Shown piece by piece: positions 7,738 to 16,061 of a DNA stretch of 64,000 nt. The number at the start of each line of letters is the position of its first letter. The first letter of the stretch is position 1. The DNA lies in the NCBI RefSeq assembly GCF_001666755.1, contig NZ_LZJC01000097.1, positions 1 through 64,000 of the forward strand. Reading direction: 5' to 3'. The position numbers and the translations under genes are program-made. The notes below the pieces were generated by a model, which saw only the letters and a program-made list of their open reading frames with translations, ran no database searches and had not been told where the DNA came from. Origin of the DNA: Mycobacterium sp. E1214. Lineage in GTDB: Bacteria; Actinomycetota; Actinomycetes; Mycobacteriales; Mycobacteriaceae.

Positions 7738-8630
7738 CCGCCCGGACCGTTGAGGTGAGCCTCGGCCAGTTTCCGGAAGGCGGCCACCAGGCGGCCGCGA
7801 TCGCCGGCGCGCGTGGCCAAGACGACGTGGCTGGGCTCGACGTTGTCCAACGGGATGGTGACGATGTCGGGCCGCAACGCGTTGCCGTGGAAGCCGGCGG
7901 TGATCGCGACCGCCTGCCCGGAGGCGATCAGTTCGAATTTGTCCTCGAGCGCGTCGATGAACGGGCCGTCCGGCGCGCGGCGGCCGTCGGGCCGAGGGTC
8001 GATGCGCCAATACGCGCTCCACGCGGGATCGGAGTGCCGCACCCGCGGCATCGGCTCGTCGGCGATGTCGTCGAGGCTCACCGACGCGCGGCCCGCGAGG
8101 CGATGATCGATGGGCACCGCCAAGACGCGGGGCTCGTCGTAGAGGACCGTCACGTGCAGCTGATCGGTCGGGAAGGGCAACCGCGTCATCACCGCGTCAA
8201 CCACGTGGTCCAGCAACGCCATTCGCGCCCGCGCGAAATCCAGGTGTACGACCTGCACGTCCGCGTCCGGATGTTCGCGGCGCAATTCCCGCACCGCCGG
8301 GGTGACGATCATGCCGGTGGTATAGCCGATGGTGATCCGGCTCGGTTGGGCGGCGGCGCGGGCCTGCGCGGCGGCCTGGGCGGCCGAGCGCAATAGCGCC
8401 TTGGCCCGCGGCAGGAACACCTCACCGGCGGCTGTGACCCGGGTGCCCTGCGGCGTGCGGTCCAGTAATCGCACGCCCAATTGCTGCTCCAGGCGCCGGA
8501 TTTGGCGGCTCAAGGAGGGCTGCGCGACCCGCAGGGCGGCGGCGGCACGGCCGAAGTGCCGCTGTTCGGCGACCACGACGAAATAACCCACCAGGCGCAG
8601 GTCGAGATCGATCACCGGCGAATCCGTCAT
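7734..8630 (-). CDS. LysR-type transcriptional regulator
   Basis: A 298-residue LysR regulator: N-terminal winged helix with H-F-G-R-A-A-A-A-L-R and the recognition segment Q-P-S-L-S-R-Q-I-R-R-L-E, followed by a periplasmic-binding-protein-like effector domain. The frame is open 50 codons further, but the ATG at 8630 begins just before the conserved L-D-L-R-L-V-G-Y-F. It is divergent from the NAD(P)-binding protein gene at 8810, the usual arrangement for a LysR protein and its target. A 14-bp tandem repeat lies in the shared gap (8754-8781). Confidence 0.92.
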   Translation of the reverse strand: MTDSPVIDLDLRLVGYFVVVAEQRHFGRAAAALRVAQPSLSRQIRRLEQQLGVRLLDRTPQGTRVTAAGEVFLPRAKALLRSAAQAAAQARAAAQPSRITIGYTTGMIVTPAVRELRREHPDADVQVVHLDFARARMALLDHVVDAVMTRLPFPTDQLHVTVLYDEPRVLAVPIDHRLAGRASVSLDDIADEPMPRVRHSDPAWSAYWRIDPRPDGRRAPDGPFIDALEDKFELIASGQAVAITAGFHGNALRPDIVTIPLDNVEPSHVVLATRAGDRGRLVAAFRKLAEAHLNGPGG

Positions 8631-8753
8631 GCCTCGAGTGTAAGGCCCTCTTCGCCGGCCGCGACGCCGCTGCGCCCCGCTGAGCTGGCGTGATGCCGAT
8701 TGTGCATGACGCCATCCGGAATGGGTCTTGGACGTGGTGGCGCGACGGACTTT

Positions 8754-8781
8754 GACTGGACAGCACGGACTGGACAGCACG
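8754..8781 (+). repeat. perfect 14-bp tandem duplication between lysR and its divergent neighbour
   Basis: GACTGGACAGCACG occurs twice without a gap (8754-8767 and 8768-8781), 28 bases before the SDR start at 8810. Perfect tandem copies in a regulatory gap suggest a recent duplication or a paired binding site for the LysR protein. Confidence 0.85.
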
Positions 8782-8809
8782 CTAAGGCGCCAACCTGAAG
8801 GGAACCACC

Positions 8810-9703
8810 ATGCACGTCTTCGTGACCGGCGCGACCGGACACATCGGCTCGGCCGTCGTCGACGAACTGCTCGCGGCCGGGCACCGCGTCACCGGCCTGG
8901 CCCGCTCCGACGAGGGCGCCGCCGCCCTCTCCGCCAGGGGCGCCCAGGTACACCGGGGCGACCTGGACGACCTCGACAGCCTCCGGTCGGGCGCCGCCGC
9001 GGCCGACGGCGTCATCCACCTCGCTTTCAAGCACGATTTCGACGATTTCGCCGGTGCGGCCGAGGCCGACCTGCGCGCCGTCGAGGCGTTGGGGGAAGCG
9101 CTCGTGGGAACCGATCGGCCATTCGTCAGCACGTCCGGGACCCTGCTGCTGTCGCTCCTCGGGGCGGGTGGCACCGGGACCGAACTCGACGTGCTGCCCG
9201 GCGGGCCTCGGGTCGACTCGGAGAATGCGGTCATCGCGCTGGCCGAGCGGGGCGTGCGCTCCTCGGTGATCCGGCTGTCGCCGCTGGTGCACAGCAACCT
9301 CGACCATCACGGCTTCGCCCACCACCTGATAAACACCGCGCGCGCCACCGGCAAGTCGGGCTACCTCGGTGACGGGTCGAACCGCTGGCCCGCGGTGCAC
9401 ACGCTCGACGCCGCGCACCTGTACCGGTTGGCGCTCGAAACCGCGCCCGCCGGAACGCGTTTGCACGGCGTCGCCGACAAGGGAATACCGTTCGCCGACA
9501 TCGCGGCCGTCATCGGGCGCAAGCTCGACGTGCCTACGGTGAGCATCCCGGCCGAAGAGGCGGGTCATTTCGGTTTCCTCGCGCTCTTCGCGGCCCTGGA
9601 CAACCCGACCTCGAACGAGCTGACGCGAAAGATCGTGGATTGGCATCCGCAGCGGGCGGGCCTCATCGAGGACCTCGAGGCCGGCCACTACTTCGGTGAG
9701 TGA
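8810..9703 (+). CDS. NAD(P)-dependent epimerase/reductase, extended SDR (NmrA-like)
   Basis: A 297-residue Rossmann protein starting M-H-V-F-V-T-G-A-T-G-H-I-G (dinucleotide loop 7-13), with the G-D-L-D-D-L segment that follows in atypical/extended SDRs. The usual Y-x3-K pair is not obvious, so catalysis may be atypical. Such proteins reduce or isomerise small sugars or ketones, or sense redox state. AAGGGAACC precedes the ATG. It overlaps the next LLM gene by eight bases and is divergent from lysR, which probably controls both. Confidence 0.85.
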   Translation: MHVFVTGATGHIGSAVVDELLAAGHRVTGLARSDEGAAALSARGAQVHRGDLDDLDSLRSGAAAADGVIHLAFKHDFDDFAGAAEADLRAVEALGEALVGTDRPFVSTSGTLLLSLLGAGGTGTELDVLPGGPRVDSENAVIALAERGVRSSVIRLSPLVHSNLDHHGFAHHLINTARATGKSGYLGDGSNRWPAVHTLDAAHLYRLALETAPAGTRLHGVADKGIPFADIAAVIGRKLDVPTVSIPAEEAGHFGFLALFAALDNPTSNELTRKIVDWHPQRAGLIEDLEAGHYFGE

Positions 9704-10484
9704 CGCCATGGCGCCGATCGACGAGACCCGAAAGGCGTTGGGACCGGTGGGCGCATGCCTGCCGGTCTCCTTCACCGCCACACCGACGGCCGACCAGTTA
9801 CGGGATGCCGCGCGCCGCCTCGAACGCGCGGGTTACGGCGCGGTCTGGACGAACGAGGTCCTCGGCAAGGACGCCCTGGTCCAACTGGCCGTGTTACTGG
9901 CCGCCACCGAACGGATCGTCCTGGGCACCTGCATCGCCAACATCTGGGCGCGCCCGGCGCAGACCATGAACGCGGCAGCCGCCCAACTGGCGCAGGCGTA
10001 TCCCGGCAGGCTGGCCCTCGGGTTGGGGGTGGGCTACCCGGAGCAGGCGACCAGCGTCGGCCGCGAATTCGGCAGCCCCTTGGCCACCATGCGCGACTAC
10101 CTGGACCAGATGGACGCCGTCACGTGGCCGCCGGCACCGGACGCGCCCTACCCGCGCATCGTCGCCGCCAACGGCCCGAAAATGCTGGCGCTGGCCGGTG
10201 AAAAGGCGCACGGCGCCTTTCCGGCCGGCCTGCCCCCGGAATTCACCGCCCGGGCCCGCGCGGCGTTGGGGCCGGGCAAGCTCCTGGTGGTCGGGGTGAG
10301 CCTGGCCGCCGGTTCGTCTGCGGCAGACCACGATTACTCAGAAATCGGCGCGCTGGTGCGCGAGCACCTGCGTGTCGGTGCGGACCACGTCGCGCTGCTG
10401 GCGCCCGTGGGCGGCGACTTCGCGACCGGGGTGCGTGCACTCGAAGAGCTGGGCCCGACGCTCGCCGCTCGAACGTGCGGGTAG
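9696..10484 (+). CDS. LLM class flavin/F420-dependent oxidoreductase
   Basis: A 262-residue luciferase-like protein. It has the barrel segments Y-G-A-V-W-T-N-E, I-V-L-G-T-C-I-A-N-I-W and L-A-L-G-L-G-V-G-Y, and A-N-G-P-K-M-L-A-L-A-G-E-K-A towards the C-terminus. It is shorter than most relatives (about 280-300). The GTG start at 9696 overlaps the SDR gene by eight bases, so the two are translationally coupled. Its stop lies inside the first of two tandem hairpin repeats (10469-10525). Confidence 0.83.
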   Translation: MSDAMAPIDETRKALGPVGACLPVSFTATPTADQLRDAARRLERAGYGAVWTNEVLGKDALVQLAVLLAATERIVLGTCIANIWARPAQTMNAAAAQLAQAYPGRLALGLGVGYPEQATSVGREFGSPLATMRDYLDQMDAVTWPPAPDAPYPRIVAANGPKMLALAGEKAHGAFPAGLPPEFTARARAALGPGKLLVVGVSLAAGSSAADHDYSEIGALVREHLRVGADHVALLAPVGGDFATGVRALEELGPTLAARTCG

Positions 10485-10525
10485 CTTCACGCTCGGCCCC
10501 GAGCGTGCGGGTAGCTTCACGCTCG
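10469..10525 (+). repeat. two tandem hairpin repeats at the end of the LLM gene
   Basis: The unit GCGTGCGGGTAGCTTCACGC with flanking GA/TC occurs at 10501-10525. A one-base variant (GAACGTG at its left arm) lies at 10471-10495. Each copy is an inverted repeat, GAGCGTG-N11-CACGCTC, and the two lie about 30 bases apart. They sit between convergent genes and could act as a bidirectional terminator. They also resemble dispersed palindromic intergenic repeats of mycobacteria. Confidence 0.8.
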
Positions 10526-10559
10526 TCCCAGGCGAGCGGGGGCCGCGCGCCCGAGGTGG

Positions 10560-11816
10560 CTACGCGAGTTGCTTCTCGGCGTACAAGCGGGCCCACTCCG
10601 CGCGCGGCCGGATCGACACGTCCACGTCGACGGCGTTGGCGCGCAACGCCGTCACGGTGGCGCGTTCCCGGGGGGTGCGCGCGAATGGGTCCCAGCCGAA
10701 GAATCGGCAGGCGTTGGCCCAGGTGATCTTGTTGATGTCGGCGTCGTCGGCGCCCGCGGCGTTGAGTTCGGCCAGCACCTGCTCGGGAGCGTCGGGCCAG
10801 AAGCAGTCCGAGTGCGGGTAGTCGCACTCCCACGCGATGTTGTCGATGCCGATCTCGTGGCGCAGTTTCAGCGACGTCTTGTCGGTGACGTAGCAGGCCA
10901 GCGAGTGCTCGCGGAACACGTCGCTGGGCAGTTTCGAACCGAAGTCGCGGCGTAGCCACTTCTGATTCGTGTAGTGGCGGTCGCTACGATCCAAATAGAA
11001 AGGGATCCAACCGATTCCGCCCTCGGAGAACGCAAACCTCAGGTCGGGGTAGTTACGCATCGCCGGACCCCACAACAGGTCCTGCGCGCACATCGCCGAG
11101 ACCTGGGTGGCCAAGATGATCATGTTGTCGATGGGCGCGTTCGGGGCCATGCTGATAGCGCCGAAGCCGGTTCCGATGTGCAGGCACATCACCACGTTCT
11201 CCTCGGACAGCGCGCGAAACACCGGGCCCCAGTAGTCGTCGTCGTGATAGCTCGGCAGCCCCTCCAGGTGCGGCAGTTCCGGCATCGTCACCGCCCGGCA
11301 ACCCTTGGCGGCGACGCGGCGGATCTCGGCGCACATGGCGCCCGGATTCCAGGTCGGCAGCACGGCGATGGGAATGAAGCGATCGGGGTAGGAACCCGCC
11401 CAGTCGTCGATGTGCCAGTCGTTGTAGGCCGACACCATGACCAGCGTGACCTCTTCGCGGTGCATGTTGAGGTGCCGGGCCGAGAACCCGGTGAACGTCG
11501 GGAAGCACATCGACGCCAGGATGCCGTTGCGGTTCATGTCCCGGACCCGTTCGTGGACGTCATAGACGCCGGGGCGCATCTCGGCGAATCCGGCCGGGTC
11601 GCGGCCCCACTCCTCGGCCGGCCACGAGACCACGGCGTTGAGGCCGCTGACGCCCTGCGGCCGGCCTTGATACATCCACTGATCGACGCCCTTGTCGTCG
11701 GTGACGACGATTGGGGCCTCGTCCTTGTACCGCGCCGGCACGTGGCGCAAGAACATGTCCGGCGGTTCGACGACGTGGTCGTCGATGCTCACCAGGATCA
11801 AGTCGTCGACGTTCAT
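10560..11816 (-). CDS. amidohydrolase 2 family metal-dependent hydrolase
   Basis: A 418-residue TIM-barrel protein of the Amidohydro_2 (ACMSD-like) family. It has the N-terminal metal segment S-I-D-D-H-V-V-E-P-P (about 9-18), a central H-I-G-T-G and the late D-Y-P-H-S-D. Members hydrolyse or decarboxylate cyclic carboxylates. It is a close paralogue of the protein at 57125-58423, sharing the opening D-D-H-x-V-E-P-P-D-M-F. The start at 11816 follows AAAGGA; the open frame goes six codons further. It is the last gene of a minus-strand operon headed by the ferredoxin at 12489, controlled from the palindrome at 12554-12568. Confidence 0.9.
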   Translation of the reverse strand: MNVDDLILVSIDDHVVEPPDMFLRHVPARYKDEAPIVVTDDKGVDQWMYQGRPQGVSGLNAVVSWPAEEWGRDPAGFAEMRPGVYDVHERVRDMNRNGILASMCFPTFTGFSARHLNMHREEVTLVMVSAYNDWHIDDWAGSYPDRFIPIAVLPTWNPGAMCAEIRRVAAKGCRAVTMPELPHLEGLPSYHDDDYWGPVFRALSEENVVMCLHIGTGFGAISMAPNAPIDNMIILATQVSAMCAQDLLWGPAMRNYPDLRFAFSEGGIGWIPFYLDRSDRHYTNQKWLRRDFGSKLPSDVFREHSLACYVTDKTSLKLRHEIGIDNIAWECDYPHSDCFWPDAPEQVLAELNAAGADDADINKITWANACRFFGWDPFARTPRERATVTALRANAVDVDVSIRPRAEWARLYAEKQLA

Positions 11817-11854
11817 TCGAATCCTTTCGCGCACGGGCTATGTGGCCGTGTGGC

Positions 11855-12169
11855 CTAGCCGTCGCACTCGGTGGTGGTCTCGAGCAGCCGGGGAATCGGC
11901 GGTGGATCCAGCTGCAGGGCGTCGGACATGTGCAGCTGAGCGGCGTTGGCGATCATGCCGTCGAGGATGGCCTGCAGGTCGTCGCCCTCGATCTCGTAAA
12001 TGGCGACATACGGGCCGTTGCCGTCGACGGGCCGCAGCCGCCGTGCCGAGACGAAACCGTCCAGGGCGACGAGTTCGGGCAGGTGCACCTCGTCGTACCA
12101 CATGTTGTATTCGCGTTCCCGCTCCGGCGAACTGGGCCGGCTCTCAACGAGAATGACGCCTTTGGCCAT
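11855..12169 (-). CDS. small EthD/Dabb-like protein
   Basis: A 104-residue protein with M-W-Y-D-E-V-H-L-P-E-L near its N-terminus, as in EthD-like and related dimeric alpha/beta-barrel proteins, which act as small accessory enzymes or ligand-binding partners in degradation pathways. The ATG at 12169 follows GAGGGG. An alternative GTG at 12190 would overlap the ferredoxin stop as GTGA. It sits between ferredoxin and amidohydrolase in one operon, suggesting a role in the same oxidation. Confidence 0.72.
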   Translation of the reverse strand: MAKGVILVESRPSSPEREREYNMWYDEVHLPELVALDGFVSARRLRPVDGNGPYVAIYEIEGDDLQAILDGMIANAAQLHMSDALQLDPPPIPRLLETTTECDG

Positions 12170-12186
12170 GCGCTCGCCCCTCTCAC

Positions 12187-12489
12187 TCACTCGTAACGCA
12201 CCGTGACCGTGTCCGTGTCCGGCACGCCCTGGCAGGTCAGGACGTAACCCTCGGCCACCTCGTCGTCGTCCAGCGCGTCGTTGACCCGCATGGTCGCGTG
12301 GCCCTCTTCGAGCAGGGCCATGCAGGTGCCGCAGTTGCCGGCCTCGCAGCTGAACGGGGGCTGTAGGCCAGCGCGCCGCGCCGTCTCCAAGAGGGTCTCG
12401 CCGGCCACGATCGGTACGGTCACCTTCTTGCGGTCCAGCAGGATCGTCACGCTGCCGGCGACGGAGCCGTTCGCTTCGGGATCAGCCAC
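12187..12489 (-). CDS. plant-type [2Fe-2S] ferredoxin
   Basis: A 100-residue ferredoxin with the classic cluster loop C-E-A-G-N-C-G-T-C (C-x4-C-x2-C) and a distal L-T-C. It would pass single electrons to an oxygenase, possibly the Rieske oxygenase at 54898-56190, whose own operon lacks a ferredoxin. The GTG start at 12489 is chosen because GAGGAG lies just before it; the frame is open much further upstream without sense. It heads a three-gene minus-strand operon, divergent from the acyl-CoA ligase operon. Confidence 0.92.
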   Translation of the reverse strand: MADPEANGSVAGSVTILLDRKKVTVPIVAGETLLETARRAGLQPPFSCEAGNCGTCMALLEEGHATMRVNDALDDDEVAEGYVLTCQGVPDTDTVTVRYE

Positions 12490-12553
12490 CGGTGGGTCTC
12501 CTCGATGATTCGGGCACTCGACCGCCCCCGACACATTTGCATTCTTCACTGTA

Positions 12554-12568
12554 GAGAATACTATTCTC
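12554..12568. promoter_or_regulatory. palindromic operator GAGAAT-N3-ATTCTC, copy A
   Basis: GAGAATACTATTCTC is a perfect 7-1-7 palindrome in the gap between the ferredoxin operon (start 12489) and the acyl-CoA ligase operon (start 12634). The embedded TACTAT could be a -10 element, which would place the site over a promoter. It is identical to copy B at 49325 beside the TetR gene. Confidence 0.8.
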
Positions 12569-12633
12569 ACAGACCGATAGGGTCTTCTCAAGCCACGTCG
12601 GGGGCGAGCCCGGCCTGCCAGGGAGGACGGGAC

Positions 12634-14049
12634 GTGACCGAGCCGCCCGCGCTCGTGTACGGGGAACGGCACCTCAGCTTGTCCGATCTCGACGCGCTTT
12701 CCAGCGGCTGGGCGACCCGCCTGAGAAGCGGCGGTGTGCGGGCGGGCCAGCGGGTGGCCGTCATGGCGTCCACCCGACCGGAATTCGTCGCGGCGGTGCT
12801 CGCGATCTGGCGGGTGGCCGCCACCGCGGTGCTGCTGAGCCCCGCGTGGCGACGCGCCGAGGTCGACCACGCGCTCGCACTCACCGCCCCCGGCCACGCC
12901 GTCGGCGACCACCCGGTCCTCGCCGGGCTGATGCCCATGCTGCACCTGGACGAGCCCGTGCCGGCGGGCGCTTCGACGCCTCGCGCCGCGGCCCCGCCGT
13001 CCGATGCGGTCCTGGTGTTCAGTTCGGGCACCACGGGCCTGCCGAAGGCGGTGCGGCACACCCACGCGTCACTGGACGCCGCCGTGGCGCACTGGCGCGC
13101 GGCGCTGCAGCTGACGCCGCGCGACCGGATCCAGGTGGTCACGCCGCCGTCGCACATCCTGGGGTTGCTGAATCTGCTCACCGCGCTGCGGACGGGTGCC
13201 CGGGTCCGGCTGCATCCGCGGTTCGACATCGACCGCATGCTGCACCACATCGCCGCCGACCGCATCACCGTCGAGATGGCCGTCGCCCCGATCGCGCTGG
13301 CCATTGCGGCGCATCCCGATCTGGAGTCCTACGACCTGTCGTCGCTGCGCTACATCATGTGGGGCGCCACCCCCGTCGCGGCCGACGTCGCCCAGACGGT
13401 GACGCGGCGCACCGGCGTCGGTTGGGTGCCGGCCTACGGGACCACCGAGCTGCCCGTCATCGCCTGCAACCCGGTCACCGGCGCCCGGCTGGACGCGGTC
13501 GGTCGCCCGGTGCCGGGGGTGCAGGTGCACGTGGTGTCGCTGGGGACTTCAGAGCCGGTCGGCCCGGGTGAGGTCGGTGAGATCCAGGCCCGGTCGGCCT
13601 CGTTGATGGCCGGTTACCTGCCTGCGGAGGCCACCGGCGAGGCCGTCCGGGACGGCTGGTATCGCACCGGGGACGTCGGCTGGCTCGACGACGCCGGCTG
13701 GTTGCGGATCACCGACCGGCTCAAAGAGATGATCAAGGTGCGCGGCTTTCAGGTCGCCCCCGCCGAGATCGAGACGGTGTTGCACGGCCATCCGGACGTC
13801 AAGGACTGCGCGGTCTTCGGGCTGCCCGACGGCAGCAACGGGGAAGCGGTCGTCGCCGCGGTCGCCGCGCACGCATCGGCCGACGCCGACACCCTGGCCG
13901 CGGAGCTGTCGGCGCGGGTGGGCGAGCGACTCGCCTCCTACAAGCAGCTGACCCGGATCGTGTTCGTGCCCGACATTCCGCGCCTGCCCTCGGGCAAGGT
14001 GTTGCGCCGAATCCTGAAGGAGCGCTATGGATGTACGTCTGACCGCTGA
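12634..14049 (+). CDS. acyl-CoA ligase (AMP-forming, FadD-like)
   Basis: A 471-residue ANL-superfamily adenylate-forming ligase. It has the phosphate loop S-S-G-T-T-G-L-P-K from residue 130, the A8 region Y-R-T-G-D-V-G-W with D-R-L-K-E-M-I, and the A10 lysine Lys455 in S-G-K-V-L-R-R. It should activate a carboxylic acid with ATP and CoA, providing the entry step for the acyl-CoA dehydrogenases and crotonase that follow. The frame is open earlier, but the GTG at 12634 has GGAGG at 12622-12626. It heads a four-gene operon (to 16829) behind palindrome copy A. Confidence 0.93.
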   Translation: MTEPPALVYGERHLSLSDLDALSSGWATRLRSGGVRAGQRVAVMASTRPEFVAAVLAIWRVAATAVLLSPAWRRAEVDHALALTAPGHAVGDHPVLAGLMPMLHLDEPVPAGASTPRAAAPPSDAVLVFSSGTTGLPKAVRHTHASLDAAVAHWRAALQLTPRDRIQVVTPPSHILGLLNLLTALRTGARVRLHPRFDIDRMLHHIAADRITVEMAVAPIALAIAAHPDLESYDLSSLRYIMWGATPVAADVAQTVTRRTGVGWVPAYGTTELPVIACNPVTGARLDAVGRPVPGVQVHVVSLGTSEPVGPGEVGEIQARSASLMAGYLPAEATGEAVRDGWYRTGDVGWLDDAGWLRITDRLKEMIKVRGFQVAPAEIETVLHGHPDVKDCAVFGLPDGSNGEAVVAAVAAHASADADTLAAELSARVGERLASYKQLTRIVFVPDIPRLPSGKVLRRILKERYGCTSDR

Positions 14050-14932
14050 ACAACGGCAGCTGCGCGACGCCGCCGCCAAGCTGGCCGACGACCTGGGCCC
14101 CGGCGCGGTGCAGGAGCTTGACGACGAGGACCGAATCCGCCGCCTGGACAAGCAGATTGACGCGACCGGCTGGCGGTCGTTGCGCGCCGACGAGGCGTCG
14201 GGCGTGGAGGTGGCCGTTGTCGCCGAGGAGTTCGGCCGCCGCCTCGTCGATGCGCCGTTCCTGGGCCCGCTCCTGGCCGACGACCTGGCCCGCCGCGTCG
14301 GCGCCGACGCGCACGGCGCCACGGTGGCCGTCGACGGCCGCGTGATCGATGCGCGGGGTGCGCGGCGCGCCCTGACCCTGTCCGGAACCTCGGTGCTAGC
14401 CATGGATGTGGGCGCCGCGAGCACCTGCGCCGACCTCACCCGCGCCGAGGCCGACGTCGCCGGGGCGCCGGTGTCGCAGGGCGAGATATCGGAGGACGCC
14501 GCCGCGCGATGGCGGGCCCTGGCGCTGGTCACCACCACGGCCGACCTGGTCGGCATCGCCCGCGGCGCGCACGCGCTCGCCTGTGACTACGCGAAAATCC
14601 GCGAGCAGTACGGCAAGTCGATCGGTTCATATCAGGCCGTCGCACACCTGCTGGCCGAAAGCCTGGCACTCATCGAGGGTTCGGTGAGCGTCCTGCGGCA
14701 CGCCGCCTGGGCGGTCGACGAACTGGCCGCGCCCGAGGCGATCAGGGCCGCGCAGGTGGCGAAGGTCTACTGCGCCCGCGCGGCCCGAACCGTCTGCGAG
14801 ACGGCCATCCAGGTGCACGGCGGCATCGGCAACACCTGGGAGTGCCTGGTCCACGTGTATCTCCGGCGCGCGCTGACCTCGACCGAATTGTGGCCCGTGA
14901 CGTTGAAGGAGATCGACCTTGGACTTTCGTGA
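14027..14932 (+). CDS. acyl-CoA dehydrogenase, short subunit of a pair
   Basis: A 301-residue FadE-type flavoprotein. It has the C-terminal helical bundle (I-R-E-Q-Y-G-K-S-I-G-S-Y-Q-A-V-A-H and Q-V-H-G-G-I-G), but the N-terminal and middle domains are short. Shortened FadE genes directly followed by a fuller one are typical of alpha2beta2 acyl-CoA dehydrogenases, as in ChsE1-ChsE2 of cholesterol side-chain degradation. The ATG at 14027 lies 23 bases inside the ligase gene with GAAGGAG before it, and its 3' end overlaps the partner gene. Confidence 0.88.
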   Translation: MDVRLTAEQRQLRDAAAKLADDLGPGAVQELDDEDRIRRLDKQIDATGWRSLRADEASGVEVAVVAEEFGRRLVDAPFLGPLLADDLARRVGADAHGATVAVDGRVIDARGARRALTLSGTSVLAMDVGAASTCADLTRAEADVAGAPVSQGEISEDAAARWRALALVTTTADLVGIARGAHALACDYAKIREQYGKSIGSYQAVAHLLAESLALIEGSVSVLRHAAWAVDELAAPEAIRAAQVAKVYCARAARTVCETAIQVHGGIGNTWECLVHVYLRRALTSTELWPVTLKEIDLGLS

Positions 14933-16007
14933 CTCCGCCGACGAGGCCGCGTTCCGGGAGCGGCTGCGGGCCTGGCTCACGTTGCGCGCCAAAGAGTTTG
15001 TGGGCTCCGGCGACGACTACTGGGCCCTGCAGGCCGGGTGGCACCAGGCGCTGTACCGGGAGGGCTTCTTCGGCCTGTCCTTCCCGCGCGAGTACGGCGG
15101 GCAGGAACTTCCCCCGGTCTACGACGTCATCGTCGACGAGGAACTCGCGCGCGCGGGCGCCCCGCCGCGGCCCAGCGTCGGCTACCTGGTCTACGGCATC
15201 GGCCGCCACGCCAACGACGAACTGCGCCGGCGCTTCCTGCCCGGCATCATCGACGGCACCCAACGGTGGTGTCAGGGCTTCAGCGAACCGGGCGCCGGCT
15301 CGGACCTGGCGTCGCTGAGCACCACCGCCCGCCGTGAGGGCGACAGCTATGTGGTGAACGGCCACAAGATCTGGACGAGTTACTCCGACGTGGCCGACTG
15401 GTGTCTACTCCTGGCCCGCACCGAGCCCGACGCCAAGCGTCACCGCGGCCTATCGGCCTTCATCCTGGAAATGAAACAGCCTGGCGTGCAACAACGTCCG
15501 CTGCGGATGATCAACGGGGTCACCAACGAGTTCGGCCAGGTGTTCTTCGACGGTGCGAAGATACCGGCGGACCGGATGGTCGGCGCCCCCGGCGAAGGCT
15601 GGGCGGTGGCGATGACCGTCGTCGGTCACGAGCGGGAACCCTCGACGCTGGGGTACGCGGCCCGCTACGGCAAGCTGGTCCGAAAAATGTTGAGCCGCAA
15701 CGAGGGTGAGGTTCCGGAAGAGCTGGCCTGGGCGGCGGTGCAGGCCGAGATGCTGACGCACCACGTGCGGCGGCGGCTGTCCGAACAACTCGACGGCATC
15801 TCGCACGGGCCCGAGGGTTCACTCGACAAGCTGCTGATGACCTGGGTCGAGCAATCCGTCGGGCACGCCGCGGTGGCGGTCGCCGGCACCCGCGACGCCG
15901 ACCTGCTCGGCGCCTATCTGTACAGCCGCGCCCAGAGCGTGATGGGCGGGACGTCGCAGATACAGAAGAACATCATCGCTGCGCGCATCCTGGGACTGCC
16001 GCAGTGA
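14919..16007 (+). CDS. acyl-CoA dehydrogenase, large subunit of a pair
   Basis: A 362-residue FadE protein with G-F-S-E-P-G-A-G-S-D-L-A-S-L (FAD/substrate segment), V-N-G-H-K-I-W-T-S and the C-terminal G-G-T-S-Q-I-Q-K-N-I-I-A-A-R-I-L-G-L-P. Together with the 301-residue partner it probably forms a heterotetramer that desaturates a CoA ester at alpha-beta. The TTG start at 14919 overlaps the partner by 14 bases. The enoyl-CoA product would pass to the crotonase at 16062. Confidence 0.9.
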   Translation: MDFRDSADEAAFRERLRAWLTLRAKEFVGSGDDYWALQAGWHQALYREGFFGLSFPREYGGQELPPVYDVIVDEELARAGAPPRPSVGYLVYGIGRHANDELRRRFLPGIIDGTQRWCQGFSEPGAGSDLASLSTTARREGDSYVVNGHKIWTSYSDVADWCLLLARTEPDAKRHRGLSAFILEMKQPGVQQRPLRMINGVTNEFGQVFFDGAKIPADRMVGAPGEGWAVAMTVVGHEREPSTLGYAARYGKLVRKMLSRNEGEVPEELAWAAVQAEMLTHHVRRRLSEQLDGISHGPEGSLDKLLMTWVEQSVGHAAVAVAGTRDADLLGAYLYSRAQSVMGGTSQIQKNIIAARILGLPQ

Positions 16008-16061
16008 TCGCGAAGGGGGCCCGGGTGAAGCGGGTCACGACCAGAAAAGAAGGAGTCTGAC

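Noticed and set aside
5817..8396. Plus-strand frame of 859 codons, Arg-rich
   Set aside because: It overlaps the methyltransferase, LLM and LysR genes in another frame and is almost entirely Arg/Pro/Ala/Gly.
12554..12568. Palindrome as a Fur or IdeR iron box
   Set aside because: The 7-1-7 form is superficially Fur-like, but the target genes are catabolic and the arms do not match the IdeR consensus.
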